A stretch of DNA of 64,000 bases from Metarhizium brunneum (Eukaryota; Ascomycota; Sordariomycetes; Hypocreales; Clavicipitaceae), in assembly GCF_013426205.1 (NCBI RefSeq), contig NC_089425.1, forward strand, positions 3,968,001-4,032,000, in the 5' to 3' direction. Below the pieces are notes generated by a model. The model searched no databases. It worked only from the letters and a program-made list of their open reading frames with translations, and was not told where the DNA came from. A program made the position numbers and the translations under genes. How positions within the stretch are numbered: position 1 is the first letter of the stretch; each line of letters starts with the position of its first letter. Positions 48,321 through 62,467 of this stretch are shown in pieces.

Positions 48321-48938
48321 TTAAATTATAATAAAAAAAATAAGAAAAAGGCTAGTTAATTACCAGGACCTACTAATAACACAATTAATAGCTATACCTA
48401 GCTAATTTAATAGTAATATATAATTTAAAAAATAATATATATATTATAATATATTAAATTTATTAGCTTAAAAAGTAATTTATAACCTTATATACTAGTA
48501 AAAGCTTATAACTTTATATATTAAAAATATATATAATAATAATAATAACTTATAATTATATAAGTTATACCCTAAAAAACTTAAAGTAATTTAATATAAT
48601 ATAAATTAATAAAGTTTTAACTTTTATAAAGTTTATTATTTTCCTTATAATTACCTTATTTTACTTTTATATACCTAATTTTAATAAATTACTTTATAAA
48701 GCAGCTACTTATAAGTCTCCGGCTTTATATTACTCTTTAAAGTATTATAGCTTTTTACTTACTAATATTAGACTTAGTTAGTAATTAATAACTATAATTA
48801 TAATTAATATTAAAAAAGGTAATAAGCCTAATATAAGTAAATTACTTATTATAATTTTAAAAATTAAAGCTAATAAGCTTAAAAAGGTAATAAAAAGGCT
48901 ATTATTATAAAAAATATTAATAAGAAAAAAAATATATT
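48321..48938 (+). repeat. ~780-bp dispersed repeat, copy A, left part
   Basis: Contains GGCTAGTTAATTACCAGGAC and continues co-linear with copy B at 59,424. At about 48,938 homology stops; it resumes at about 55,900 and ends near 56,072, so the copy is split by an insertion. The two parts together are about 785 bases, matching copy B. Confidence 0.75.
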
Positions 48939-51900
48939 TATTTATTTATTTAATTATACTAGCTTATTATTTAAAGCTCTAGTACCTCTATTATTATTTA
49001 TTATAAGAAAAGTATAGTTAAAAACCTATAATTGCCCTATTTTTATACTAGCTTTTTATTAGGTTTAGTATATTTTTATTTATATTATTAAAAGATTAAT
49101 ATTATTAACCTAGTACCTGGTTACTTTAAAAAGGTTTTATTATTTTTTTTAGGCTTTTACCCTTTTAAAATATTACTTAACCTAGTTCTATATTATTTAA
49201 GGTATAGTTTTATATTAGGTTTAATAATATTAGTTTTTTACTTTAATAGTTTTATATATAAAGTATTAGCTTATTTTTAGCTTACTTTTAGGCTTACTTT
49301 ATATTTAATATAGCTATTATAGCTTACTTAATAATAGCTAGTATTAGCTAGCTATAATAATTACTGGCTTTTAGCTCTAGGTATAAAAGCCTTAATTTTT
49401 TTAGGTTTTAGCTTTTTTCCTTTCTTTTTTTTCTTTATTTTATACCTTAAAAAAAGTATATAGCTTTAGGTTTAAAGTAAGCTTTTATTATTATTTTTAT
49501 AGCTTTTTACTTACTTATATTTTTATACTTTATTTAGCTAATTATATATTTTTATAGCTTTAAAATTATATTAGTTTATAAGTTTTTATTTTAGTTTTAT
49601 TATAATTTTATATTAGCCTTATATTAATTTATTTTTAGGAGTTAAAAAATTTTTAGCTTTTAATACTTATTTTTTATAATTATTAATTACTTAAAGTATA
49701 TTTATATTAGTTTTATCTTAGGTTTTTATTTAACTTATTATATAAATACCTTATTAATCTTCTAAGAAAACTAAGGCTATACTAGCTAAGAAAATACCTA
49801 CTAGAAAAGTACTTACTAAGAAAATACTTATTTAGGTTATACCCGCTATAATTATACTTATTATAATTATACCTATTATAAGTTTACCCCTTATTAGTTC
49901 GCTTATAATTATACTAATTAAAAGGAAAGTATATATTATAATCTAGGTTTATTATATATTTATAGCTAATTTATTTTAAGTTTAATTTTATTAAAGCTTA
50001 GAATTAGCTTTATAATTCTTATATAAGCTATATTACTTATAATTTTTACTATAAAACTAATTAGATTTATTATACTACTTAAAGTAAATTTACCTTAGCT
50101 TTATTATATATTTACTTTAAATTTAATTATTTACTTTCTAAAAGTTATAAAGCTTTTTATTATAAGTATAATTAGGTATATATTATATATATTAAAATAT
50201 ATTTTTATTATAGCTTTAATATAATTTTAATATATTAATTTTCTTAAATACCTTATAATTATAAAACTAAAAAGCTAGTTTTAGCTTTAATAAAAGCTAT
50301 TAAGGTTTTTAAGAAAACTAAAAAAGTATATTACTTATTATAAATCTAGGTTTTATTTATTATTAACTTATATAAGCGCCAAATAACTTTAATATACTTT
50401 ATTATAATATTATTAAGGTAAAAAAGTATATTAATTTTTTAGCTTTAAATTAGATTTTTATTAAGCTTACCCTTTTTACTTAGTATAATAATAATAATAA
50501 TAAAATTATTATTACTTTTATTATTATAAATTTAACTTTTAACTAAATTCTTATTAAAAACTATTAGATTTATATTATAATTAAAGCGCTTTTAAACTAG
50601 CTTTATAAGTATATTAATATTACTAATTTACTTATAAAGTAATTCTACTTTAAACCTTTTAGTAATTTCTTTTAAGCTTATATTAAGCTTATATTAGGGG
50701 GTATTATAAGTAGTATTATAAGGGGTATTATAAGTAATAATTTAATTAATATTAATATTAAATTATTAAATAAAGGTAATAATAAGAATTTAGTATATTA
50801 TTATATTATATATATAATATACTTAATATATAATAATAAGTAATTTAATACTTTTAGTAATAATACTTAATAATTTTATAATAGCTTTATAATAAGTTTA
50901 CTCTTAATATTTTATTAATAATAATTTAATAATTTAATAGTTTAATAATTTATTAGTTTAAAAATAATAATTTAATTTAGGCTTATAATACTTTTATAAT
51001 ATTTTTAGTATATATTTATAATATATTTATAATATTATAATTTTAAATTCTTACTTATTAGTATTATATAAAGGTTTTTATTAGCTTATATTATAAAAAG
51101 TATTATAAATTAAGAAACTATTATATTATAATAGCTATACTATAAAGCTACTTTAAGGCCGTGTAAATACTATAGTAATTATATAAAGGTTTTTTTAGGT
51201 TTAAGTTATTATAGGCTATTTAATAAAATAAGTACTAAAAAAATATATAATATTAGTTTTTTACTTTATTTTTATACTAATAAAGTAATAAAAGTATTAT
51301 AAGTATATAATAATAAAAAAAAACTTATTAAGCTTTATCTTCTTAGTTTATAATTATATAAAAGCTAAGAACTTATACTTATATAAATTTTTATATAGCT
51401 TAAAAACCTTTTTAAGTATTTAAAATTAAATAAAATTATTTATTACTTTAATTTTATAGTATAATTATTACGTTTTTACTACTCTTCTTATTTAGGCCTA
51501 TTTATTTGCTTACTTTACTAGTAAAGCCTTTTCTAGGTTAGGCTTATTATAAAGGTTTTTTTACTACTTAGTATTTAGGTATATTAGTATATATTAAGGG
51601 TTTCTTTTTATTTTTAGTATTCTAATAATTATTATATATATAACCTAGATTTATATTATAAGCTTATTAACTTTAAGTTATTATTTAAATATTTAGACCT
51701 TATAATTAAAGTATAAGTCTAAAAAAAAAATAATTATTTTAGTTTCTAGGTACTTTATTAAAATAACCTTATATATACTAGCTATAATCTAAAAATATTA
51801 TATTTACTTTATAATAAAAGTATAAGTAATCTTTTTAATTATACCCTTAAAAAAGCTAATTTTATAATATATATTAGCCTTATAAGCTATTAAGCTTCTA

Positions 51901-54900
51901 ATAACCTATATATATAATAGGCGTGCTTTAATAAGATTATAGCTTTATATAAAAGTTATAAGTACTATAAAAGTATATTATTATTATTTTAGCTTTATCT
52001 TAAATTTTTTATAATATATAAACTAATTAAGTTTTTAGTTTAGCTAGACTTTTAAGAACTTTTTATTAAGTATAAGCTAGATTATAATAGCTTTAAATTA
52101 AATTACTTTTATTTTTACTTTATATTTTCTTATAAAGTATATAAAGCTACTTTTTATTAGTTTAAATAATATTTTTACTTTTATAACTTATATCTAATAT
52201 ATTTTTTATATAGTTTTAAGCTAATATATTATTATACTTATATAAGTTCTAATTAATATAAAATTAATATTATTAATAAAGCTTATAATAAAAGTTTTAT
52301 TTATTACTTATAATTAATTAAAAAGTAATATTATATATAATAGAAATAAAATAAAAAATAATAATAAGCCTTAAAATACTTTAGTTTAAACCTAGAACTT
52401 TTATAACCTTTTATTATTAAAGTTAAGCTAAAATAATTTTTTTATAATAAAGCTATAAACTTATAATATAACCTATTTAAAAAACTTATATTCTAAAATA
52501 TAATATATAAGCTTATTATAATTTATTATATTAAAAGCTTTAAATAAATCTAGTTATAAAAGTAAAGCTATTTTACTATACTTTTACGCTATATATACTA
52601 GCTTAACTAGTAGTTTAATTATTATTTTTATTAATTTATATTCTTAGTTATTTATTTATATATCTAAAAGTAATAATTTATTCTTAGCTTTATAAGTAAA
52701 CTAGGCTATAATTATAATCTTAATAATTTTACCTATTATACTTAATAAAAATATTAGCTTTTACTTATTAAAAGTATAATAATTTTTCTTTTTTTTTCTT
52801 AGTTTTTTAAGGATTATTATATATATAATCTAGAATTATTCTAAGAATTATCCTATTATATAATTTATATTAAAAAGTATTATAATTACTTTTATAGCTA
52901 GCTTTTTATATACTTTAATAAAGCTTATTAATAAGCTGTTTTTACTTAGCGCCTTCTAGCTACTAATATAGCTTATTACCTTCTTAATCTTTCTAGGCTT
53001 AAAAAGGGTTTAATTTAGGCTTTTATTAATATATTTCTAGTTAGCCTTTACACTATTATCTAAGAGCTTTAATTATAACTCTAAGAAAAACTTTATAGCT
53101 AAGGCTTTAGCTTAAGCTTTATAAGTATTAGCTAAAAGTATTTTAGGTTTACTTAAGTTTAAGTCTAGAATTTATTTAGCTTTTAGTTATTAATTATTTT
53201 ATAGCCTAGCTTATTTCTTAAAGTTCTAAAAGTTTTTAAGGCTTTTTTTTCTTATTATATATATAGCTTTTTTTAAGCTTCTTATTTTATATTATATATA
53301 ACTTAGGTTTAAGCCTTATATACTATTAATATAATATTTTAATTAACTTTAATATATTTAAACTTTTATTATTTTTTAATTTTTTTTACTTTCTTATTTA
53401 TATTATTAATTTTTAGGTTTTATTAAAAGTTTATATTACTTTTTTTACTTTTTTACTTAAAAATTATTACTTTTATAATAACTTAAAGTTATATTATAAG
53501 CTAGTTTATATATTTATTTATTTTCTTAAAAGTTTAAAATATAATTAATTAAGCTTTAATATAAAGCTTAAACTTTACTTTTATTTTTATTATATTAATA
53601 TTTATTTTATATTATTAAAGTATAAAAAGCTTATTTTACTAAGAGTTTACTTTAGTTTTAATATTAATTACTTATAATTAATAATTAAAGCTAATAAAAT
53701 TAGCTTTACTTTTATATATTATTATTATATTATTTATAGCTTATATTAAGTTAAATATATTATTTCTTTTATTATATTTTAATTATATTATTATATTTTA
53801 AAATATAATAAATCTAAGTTATTATTAAATTATAAATATTATAAATATATTTACCCTTAATAATTTTTTATTATATTTATTTTAAAAAAAATAATATAAG
53901 TTAAGATTTTTTATAAAAATATTATAAAAATATAATATTATTTTATTAAAGTCCTTAAAAAATATAATTTAGTTTAATATATAGCCTAATAAGTATATTA
54001 AATAAATATTTATATTATATATAATTATATAATATTAATTTTTATTACCTTTTACTTTCTATATATTAGGTTTATATTACTTATAAATATAAAGTATAAT
54101 ATATTTATTATAATAAATTAAGTTATAATTTATTATTTATAAGTATAAAAAAGTATTATTTTTTTTCTTAGTATTATTTCTTATATTATAATTATATTAA
54201 ACCCCTTTTAGGCTTATAATACTAGGTAAATAAGTGTGTTTTTCTTTTATATATTCTAATAAAATATTTTAATTATTATATTAATAATAAGTTAAGTTAG
54301 TTTTTTATTATTAAGGCTTTTTTTATAAGGTTAATCTAGAAGTTTAAAAGTAATATAATACTAATATAATTTTATTTTATATATATAAAAATACTTTCTT
54401 CTTATAATTTTTTAAGAGTAGCTAAAAGTTTATTTATATTTTTATTACTTTTAAATTATTTAAATTTTTTTTATAATAAAGCTTTTAATAAAAGTATTTT
54501 AAGTTTAGCTTATTTTTATATTATTATTAGTTAATTTAGGTAAATATTTATAAAAGCCTTAATAAAAAAAGCTAGTTTTTATTAATATATATTCTAAGCT
54601 TTATTCTAATAATAATTTATAATAAAGTATACCTAGGTTTATACTAGATATAATTTATTATAATTAATATATTTTAAAAAAGCTTTTATTATTTTAACTA
54701 GGTATTTATTTTTTTTTCTCTTATATATAATAGCTTTATATTAGCTATATTTTAGTATTACCTTATAAAATTTAGTAATATAATTAACCTTAAAATAATA
54801 AAAGTATTACTTAAAGTATATAAATTTTTTATAAGATTTAATATTAAATATTTTAGCTTTATAAATAAGCTTTTTTTAGTAAAGCTTATTTATATTTTTA

Positions 54901-55899
54901 AGGCTATTTATAGCTAGAATTAATATTATTTTTATAAAGGTTTTAATATAAAAGTATTATACTTTTTTCCTAGTAATCTTAGCGCTATTAGCTTTTAATA
55001 TAACCTTTATAAATTTATTATTTATTATATTATTAAGGTACTTAAAAGGAAAAGCCTTAATAATTATACTAAAAAGCTTATAATATAAGCTTACTTTTAG
55101 GCTAAAAGTAAGCTAAAACTATATTATTTACTTATAAAATAAGCTATTTTCCTTAGTAAAAGTTACTATTATATTATTATTATAAAAGCGCTTAGCTATT
55201 ATTATAACTTTAATTTAAGTAATATAATTTATAGCTTAAATAATTTTTTTAGGTATTTTTTTTTATAAATTAATAATAATTATATTACTTTTAATAAAAA
55301 TCTTATAATTAATATAATTAAATATAAATTTTAGGGGGATTTTAATATAAAAAAAGTTTAAAAATATACTAACTATAATTATAACTTATATTTTTAATAG
55401 TTTTATTACTTATAAAGCCTTAATTATAGCTTTTTTAATAATATTAATAAGGTTTTATATTATAAGTATTTTACTTATTTTAGGTATAATTAAAGCTTAT
55501 ATTATAATTATTATAATAAAGCGCGTTATAATACTCTAAATTTGCTTTAAAGTATTACCTAATATTAAGCTAGTAATCTCTTAGTATTTAGTATTATATT
55601 TTTTAATAATATAATTATACACGTTAATTAGTATAAATTTACTAGGGATTTTAGTAAATTAGGCCTTTTTAGTATTTAAGTAATAAATACTCTAGCTAAG
55701 CCCCTTTTTACTATTATTAATAATTATTAGTATTTTATCTACTATTATACTCCTATTATAATTAGGATATAATATTATTATAAGAGATAAATAAGTATAA
55801 AGGTTTTAAATCTAAAGTTAGAATTGATTTTAAGGGCGGTTTTATAGCGTAATTAGGGTATAAAGCAAAAACTAATCCTTAATAAAAAAAGAAATATAT
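48939..55899. mobile_element. Nested insertion of ~7 kb within repeat copy A
   Basis: This segment interrupts copy A of the dispersed repeat. A 21-bp near-identical sequence, TTAATAAGAAAAAAAATATA plus T at 48,918-48,938 and its counterpart at 55,879-55,899 (two transitions), flanks it like a target duplication of the length made by LINE-type retrotransposons. No LTRs are visible at its ends. All reading frames are destroyed. Class assignment as non-LTR is inference, weakened by the low complexity of the flanks. Confidence 0.5.
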
Positions 55900-56072
55900 A
55901 TATATATATATATTATTAAAAGCTAAAAATATTAAAAAAATTAAAAAAACTTAATAAAATAATTAAAAAAGTAAAAAAAAAAAAAAATAAAAAGAAAAAT
56001 TAAGAAAAATATTATAAAGCTAATTAATAAAAAGTAGCTTTATATTATAGTTTTTCCTTTTATTATAAAAAA
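55900..56072 (+). repeat. ~780-bp dispersed repeat, copy A, right part
   Basis: Starts near ATTATTAAAAGCTAAAAATA and ends with GTAGCTTTATATTATAG plus a CCTTTTATTATA end, as in copies B and C. Confidence 0.7.
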
Positions 56073-59000
56073 AACTTTTTATTTATTAATTTAATTTAAT
56101 AATTTTATTAATTATATTTTAATAATTTAATTTTTAATTTTTTTATAAATAGTTTTTTATATTTTTAATATTTTTTAAAAATATTTTTAAATTTTTTTTT
56201 TTTATTATTAAGCTTTTATTATTTTTATTATTTTTTTTTTTTTTTAAGTTTTTTATTTATATTTATAAGGTTTTTTTTAAAGTAATAATAATTTTTTAAA
56301 TTTTAGCTTTTATTTTCTTATTATTTATTATTATTTATATTTTAATTTATAATATTATTAAAATTATTATAATAAATTTAATTATTTTTTTTTTATATTT
56401 ATTATTTTTATATTATTTATTTATTATTATTAGTTTTTAAATAATTTATTTAAAAGTTTTATTTTTTTAAAACTTTATTTATAAGCTAAATTATAATAAA
56501 ATTTTTTTTTTTTTAAATTTTATTAATTTTATTAACTTAAAATTTTATTTTATTTTAATTAATTTATTTTTTAATTAATTAATAGGTTATTTTTTTATAA
56601 TTATAAATATTTTAATATTAAATTATATTTTAATATATTTATAATATTAAGTTAAATTACTTTTAAATAACTTTAAATTTATACTTTAAAATAATTAATT
56701 TTTTAATTAATAATTTTATTATTATAAATAAAAAGTTTTTTTTTAATATTAATTAACTTATATAATATTTTTTTATATTTTTATAATAATTAATAATAAT
56801 TAATAATTTTAAATAAAATATAATTATTTATTATATTATTATTTATAAGTATATAAATATAATATTTTATAATTTTAATATTTAATATTATTTTATTATT
56901 TTATTTACTTTTAATTATATTAAAAGTTATTAATATTTTTTTTTATATTAACTTATAACTTTTTTATAAATAATATATTTTATTTTTTAAGTTTTTTAAA
57001 ATAAATTTTTTTATAATTTATTATTTTATTTTTTAATATTATTTTATAAATTTTATTTTATTTTATAAATACTTAAAGTAAAATCTATTATTAAATATTT
57101 AATATAAATAATTATAAATTTAGTTTTTTATTTTTTTATATTTTTTATATTTTAAATTATTATAATTTATTATATATTTTTTATTATATTTAGAATTAAA
57201 CTTTTTTTTATTATATTATTTATTTAATTATTATTTATTATAATATATTAATTTTATAATTTTTTTAAGGTTTTTTTATTTAAGTATATTTAATACTTAT
57301 TATATTTATTTATATATTATTAATATTTTATATTATTATTTATATTATTTTTTAGCTTTATTTATTATATATTTTAAATAATTTAATAATAAATATATTA
57401 TATAATTTTTTATTTTATATTAAAGTAATTTAAATAATAATTTTTTTTTATATATTAGAATTTTTTTTTTATATATATATTAATATTATTATTTATTTTT
57501 TATATATATATATAATTAATATATATTTAATTTATATATACTTATAAGATTTATATAAGCTTAATATTTAATAAATATATTTAAATTAAATTTTAAAATT
57601 ATTATTTAATTATTATTAATTATTTTTATTTATTTTTTTAAAAGTTTTTATTTAAAATATAATACTTTAATTAAATATTTTTTTATTTTAATTAAAAATA
57701 TATTTAATTATATTTTAATTTAAAAATATATTTAATATATTATAAATATATATAATATTTATATTAAATATATATATTTTATATATTTTAATAAAAGTTT
57801 AAAGCTATTTTTTTTTTAAAAAAAATTATAATATTTAATTTTTTATTATTATAATAATATTTATTATTAAAATAAAAATTATAAAATATTTTTTTATTAA
57901 TATAAAAAAATATTATTATATAGCTTATTTTTATATAATTATTAGTTTTATAAGTATTTTTTTTTTATTTTATTTATTTTTAAATATTTTTAAAGTATTT
58001 AAAATTATATTATTATTATTAATATTTATTTTTTTTATTTTTTTTTTTAATTTATTAAAAGTAATAAAAATTTATATATTTTATTTTTTTTTATATTATT
58101 ATTTCTTTTAAATTTTTTTTACTTTTACTTATTATTATACTTAATTAAAAAATTTTTAATATAAATTTTTATTTAAATATTTTAATAATTTTAATTTATA
58201 AAATTCTTTTTATTTTATTATTATAAGTATTTTTTTTGTTTATTAATTATTTATTTAGGTTTTTTTATATTAATTATTTAATTATTTATAACTTATTTTT
58301 TATAAAATTTATAATTTTTTTTTTTAGTTTTTTTAATTATTTTAAAAACTATTTTTTTTTATTTATTATTTATATAAATATAATAATTATTATTATAATA
58401 AAAAATTTAATTAAAGTTTTTATATTTTATTTTTAATTTAATAATTTTAATTTTTTATTAATTAATAAAATTAAGTTATTTTTTATTTTTTTTTAATATT
58501 AATTTTTAGTTTTTTTTTAAGTTTTTTATATTTATTAATAAAATATTTTAGTTTTTTATAATTATAATATTTTTTTTTATTATTTTTTTTAATAATATTA
58601 AGTTTTATTTATTTAAAATTAAAAGTATAATTATAAGTAATAAGTTTATTATACTTTTTATATTAATTAGTTTAATAACTTTTTCTTTTAATAAGGCTTT
58701 AAGTTTTTTTATCTTATTTTTTTTATATATATTACTAATATTATTTATTATTAATTTATATTATTATAATAATATAATTTAATAAGTTATTTAATTTATT
58801 TTTTTTATAAAATTTATTTTTAATTTTTTTTTTAAGTTTTTTATAAAAAGTTAATATAAAAAGTTTATTTTTTTAATTAAGCTAAAATATAAATTATTAA
58901 AAGTAAATAATATAATTAAATATTAATTTTTTTTATTTAAGCTTATTAATATAATACTTAATAGCTTTAATTTTATTAATTATTTTAAAAGCTTTTTTAA

Positions 59001-59423
59001 TAGCTTTTTTAAACTTATTATAACTTTTAAAAATAATATTAATTTCTTTTTTATAATTATTTTTTTTTATTAAAATAGTTTTTTATAATAAATTTAAATT
59101 ATATAAGTATTACTTTTATTATATATTTTTTTATATATAATACTTTAATAAAAAATTCTTTTATTTTAATTAAAAATTATTAATAATAAGCTTTAAATTA
59201 AGTAAGAAATTCTTAAAATATACCTAAATATTTATTATATAATTTTAATATTTTAAATCTAAAAATTCTTTTTAAGTTTTTTTTAATTATAATAATAATT
59301 ATAGCTTATTTTTATTATTTTTCCTTTATTTATTAGACTTATTCTTAGAGGTATATAATTTTAATAAGTATTTTATAAGCAAAGATAATTATTAGTTCTT
59401 CTTAGGTTTTATTTAATTTAAAT

Positions 59424-60205
59424 ATTAAATTATAATAAAAAAAAATAAAAAAAAGGCTAGTTAATTACTAGGACCTACTAGTAATATAATTAATAGCTAT
59501 ACCTAGTTAATTTAATAATAATATATAATTTAAAAAATACTATATATATATATTATAATATATTAAATTTATTAGCTTAAAAGGTAATTTATAACCTTAT
59601 ATACTAGTAAAAGCTTATAATTTTATATATTAAAAATATATATAATAATAATAATAACTTATAATTATATAAATTATACCCTAAAAAACTTAAAGTAATT
59701 TAATATAATATAAATTAATAAAATCTTAACTTTTATAAAGCTTATTATTTTCCTTATAATTACCTTATTTTACTTTTATATACCTAATTTAAATAAATTA
59801 CTTTATAAATAATATAATTACTTATAAGTTTCTAGCTTTATATTACTTTTTAAAGTATTATAGCTTTTTACTTATTAATATTAAACTTAATTAATAATTA
59901 ATAACTATAATTATAACTAATACTAAAAAAGGTAATAAGCTTAATATAAGTAAATTACTTATTATAATTTTAAGAATTAAAGCTAATAAACTTAAAAAAA
60001 TAATAAAAAAGCTATTATTATAAAAAATATTAATAAGAAAAAAAATATATTATTAAAAGCTAAAAATACTAAAAAAATTAAAAAACTTAATAAAATAATT
60101 AAAAAAATAAGAAAAAAAAATAAAAGGAAAAATTAAAAAGAATACTATAAAGCTAGTTAATAAAAAGTAGCTTTATATTATAGTTTTCCCTCTTATTATA
60201 AAGAG
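59424..60205 (+). repeat. ~780-bp dispersed repeat, copy B
   Basis: Complete copy, same orientation as A, inside the LTR element just before its right LTR. The start (ATTAAATTATAATAAAA) and the inverse of the end (TTCCCTCCGTAATAAAAGGG in copy C) agree if C/T and G/A changes are allowed, suggesting terminal inverted repeats of about 20 bp. A non-autonomous DNA transposon is possible. Confidence 0.75.
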
Positions 60206-60307
60206 ATTTAATTTAAATATAATAATAATTTTATATAATATTATATTAATAATTATTAGGTATTACTTAAAGCAATATAATAATAATTTAAATAAAAGCT
60301 TTTAATA

Positions 60308-60755
60308 TATAATAGCTAAGATTCTTAAAAGATAAACTAGTTATAATTTATATTAATAAAGCTATTAAAGTAATTAATCTAAGTAATTAGGTATTATATT
60401 AATAATAAGTTATAAATTATAACTAAATAATTAAAGTTAAAAAGTTATAAGTAAAGCTTAAGTTAATATAATAATTATTATTAAAAGCTAAAAAGTTAAA
60501 GTTTATTTATAAAGTAAATTTAAGGGTTTTTATATATTATAATAATTATTTACCTTAAATATAAGTAATAATATTACTTATATTAATTTTATTATAATTA
60601 CTTATATTACTTACTTTATATATAATAAGTACCTTTTTACTAATAACTTATATTAACTATTATTTTATAGTCTCTCTTACTTATACTATGTGGTAGCTTA
60701 TATAGTTTGGCCTACTCTTGTAACCTACACTGTAGCTTGCGGCTAGGTCGTAACA
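60308..60755 (+). repeat. Right LTR
   Basis: 448 bases, partner of 44,383-44,830, followed by AGAAG. Its last ~90 bases keep normal composition and many CG/CA dinucleotides, while the rest is heavily mutated. Confidence 0.88.
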
Positions 60756-62160
60756 AGAAGTAACTAAGAAAAATCTATTAGAACCCTTTACGTATAAAAA
60801 AAAGTTTAGTGCTATAAGCAGCTGATCTTAGGTTAAAGGTTTAATTATACCGCTTAGTTACTTCTATACTTATAGCTAAAGCTATTTAGGCTATGCTTTG
60901 TAGTATATATCTAGGTTCCTAGCTATAAGAAAGCTATTAGTTAAGTAATTAAGATTATTAAATAGAATCTACCCTAATATAAACTTAGGATCTTTTAACT
61001 TCCCTTTAATAACTAGAATTACTCTTATTATAACCTATACCTTTTTAGTAGCATTTATATCTACATTTTAAAACGAATTAAACGCGCTATCTAAAAATTA
61101 TAAAAGTAAAAGAAAGGGTTTTAGGCAGCCTAGAGCTTGCTTAATTTTGTCTATATTATCCAGATATTACAGCTTACTACTATCTAGATAAGTATATCTA
61201 GGGGGGTAAATACTATAGTTAATTAAATATTACTAGAAATTAGTATTATATAAACCTACACTTTTTATTATAATTATATTTTATGTGGCAGTTCTTTTAA
61301 TAAAAGATTAAAAGCCTTGTTTTTAGCGGCTAAGGCTCAACTCTCAGGAGCTTATTTTGTATTTTAGGCCAGTAAAGGGATACTATAAATAGTCAGCCTT
61401 GGTAAAGCATGGGTATAAGTATATGCTTACCCCTCTTAAATCCCTAATATCTGGACCGCCGTGTAAGGCAAATCGCTTAACTTTTCTTAAACATTTTAGA
61501 GTGCTACGTCGGAGAGATTCCTAAGCTGGCCGCTCAATTATTAGATCAAAAGGCCCCCAGAAAGCTAGTCGCTCGCTTTGTCTAGGTCTCAGGGGACTTA
61601 AATTTACAGGACGGGCATTATTAATATTATCTAAAGCATGTAATACCTCTTTTATAAGGTGCAGTTTAGAGTAGGGATATTTAGCTAAGTTCTCCTAGTA
61701 TATTATTGGCGGAAAGTTAGGGTGCCTTAATCTTTGTTTCTTCGATGGGGGCCGTGACGCGTCGGGGTCTGACGATAGATGTAAGCAAGAAAAATGTTGA
61801 CGACGTCCGCATGGTGTGCTGTGCGGCATGGGCATTCTTGAGAAGTTGGCATGTTTGGAAAATTGATGGTGTAGAGAGTCTGTCAATTATGTATAGTCTC
61901 CGGTGCTCTTCGTCCCACGACAGGTCAACTGTCGAAACGCATCAATGTACAGCAGGCTTCGGTGCTGCGCCGACTTCTGGTTGGTTGCGATCGAAAACGC
62001 CCCGCATTTACACCGCGAACCACAGACCAACCATTTGAACCTACCGAGGTGAATGCTCGGCGGGCTTACTTTTTCTGCTAGGTGCGCTCACGCCCTACTA
62101 GGTACCAGGCTATTAGGCTTTATATTATAAAATACTACGCTACCCCTTGCACGTTAAAGT
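60756..62160. other. Less mutated flank with a GC-normal island
   Basis: Right flank of the LTR element, once contiguous with 43,680-44,382 before insertion. Composition rises towards 61,740-62,050, where it is normal. Open frames there (plus 61,745-62,038; minus 61,695-61,886) show no motifs. I recognise no gene. Confidence 0.4.
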
Positions 62161-62467
62161 TATTAATTATAAGGGGTAGAATTATTTAAAAGCTAAAAGT
62201 TTATAAATTAAGTAGTTATTATAGCTATTATACTAGTTAATTATTTAATTAAGCTTTTAAGTAATTATTTAATTTTTATATAAAACTTTAATATATTTTA
62301 TAAAAATTTTATATAAAAGCTTATTATTTTTTATAATATTAATTTTTTATTTTTATTTTTATATTATTTAAAAAAAATTTATAAAATAAATAATTATAAT
62401 TAAATAATATATTTAATATTAAGTTTTAAAGTATTTTTATATAAAAAATAATTATATAATTAAAATT

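Larger units (their letters stand above)
44383..60755 (+). mobile_element. Full-length, RIP-like mutated LTR retrotransposon with nested insertions
   Basis: Two direct 448-bp LTRs (44,383-44,830 and 60,308-60,755) bound the element. They begin TGTAACAGC (mutated to TATAATAGC on the right) and end GTAACA (mutated to ATAATA on the left). The five bases AGAAG occur immediately outside both ends (44,378-44,382 and 60,756-60,760), the expected target-site duplication. The interior is too mutated to show gag or pol, so Gypsy or Copia cannot be decided, and strand is arbitrary. The 16.4-kb span is longer than usual because it contains other repeats, including an insertion of about 7 kb and at least two copies of a ~780-bp repeat. 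Confidence 0.85.

Noticed and set aside
58236..58436. 66-residue Phe/Ile/Tyr-rich frame in the A+T-rich block
   Set aside because: A chance frame in DNA that is almost only A and T; no promoter or conservation argument.
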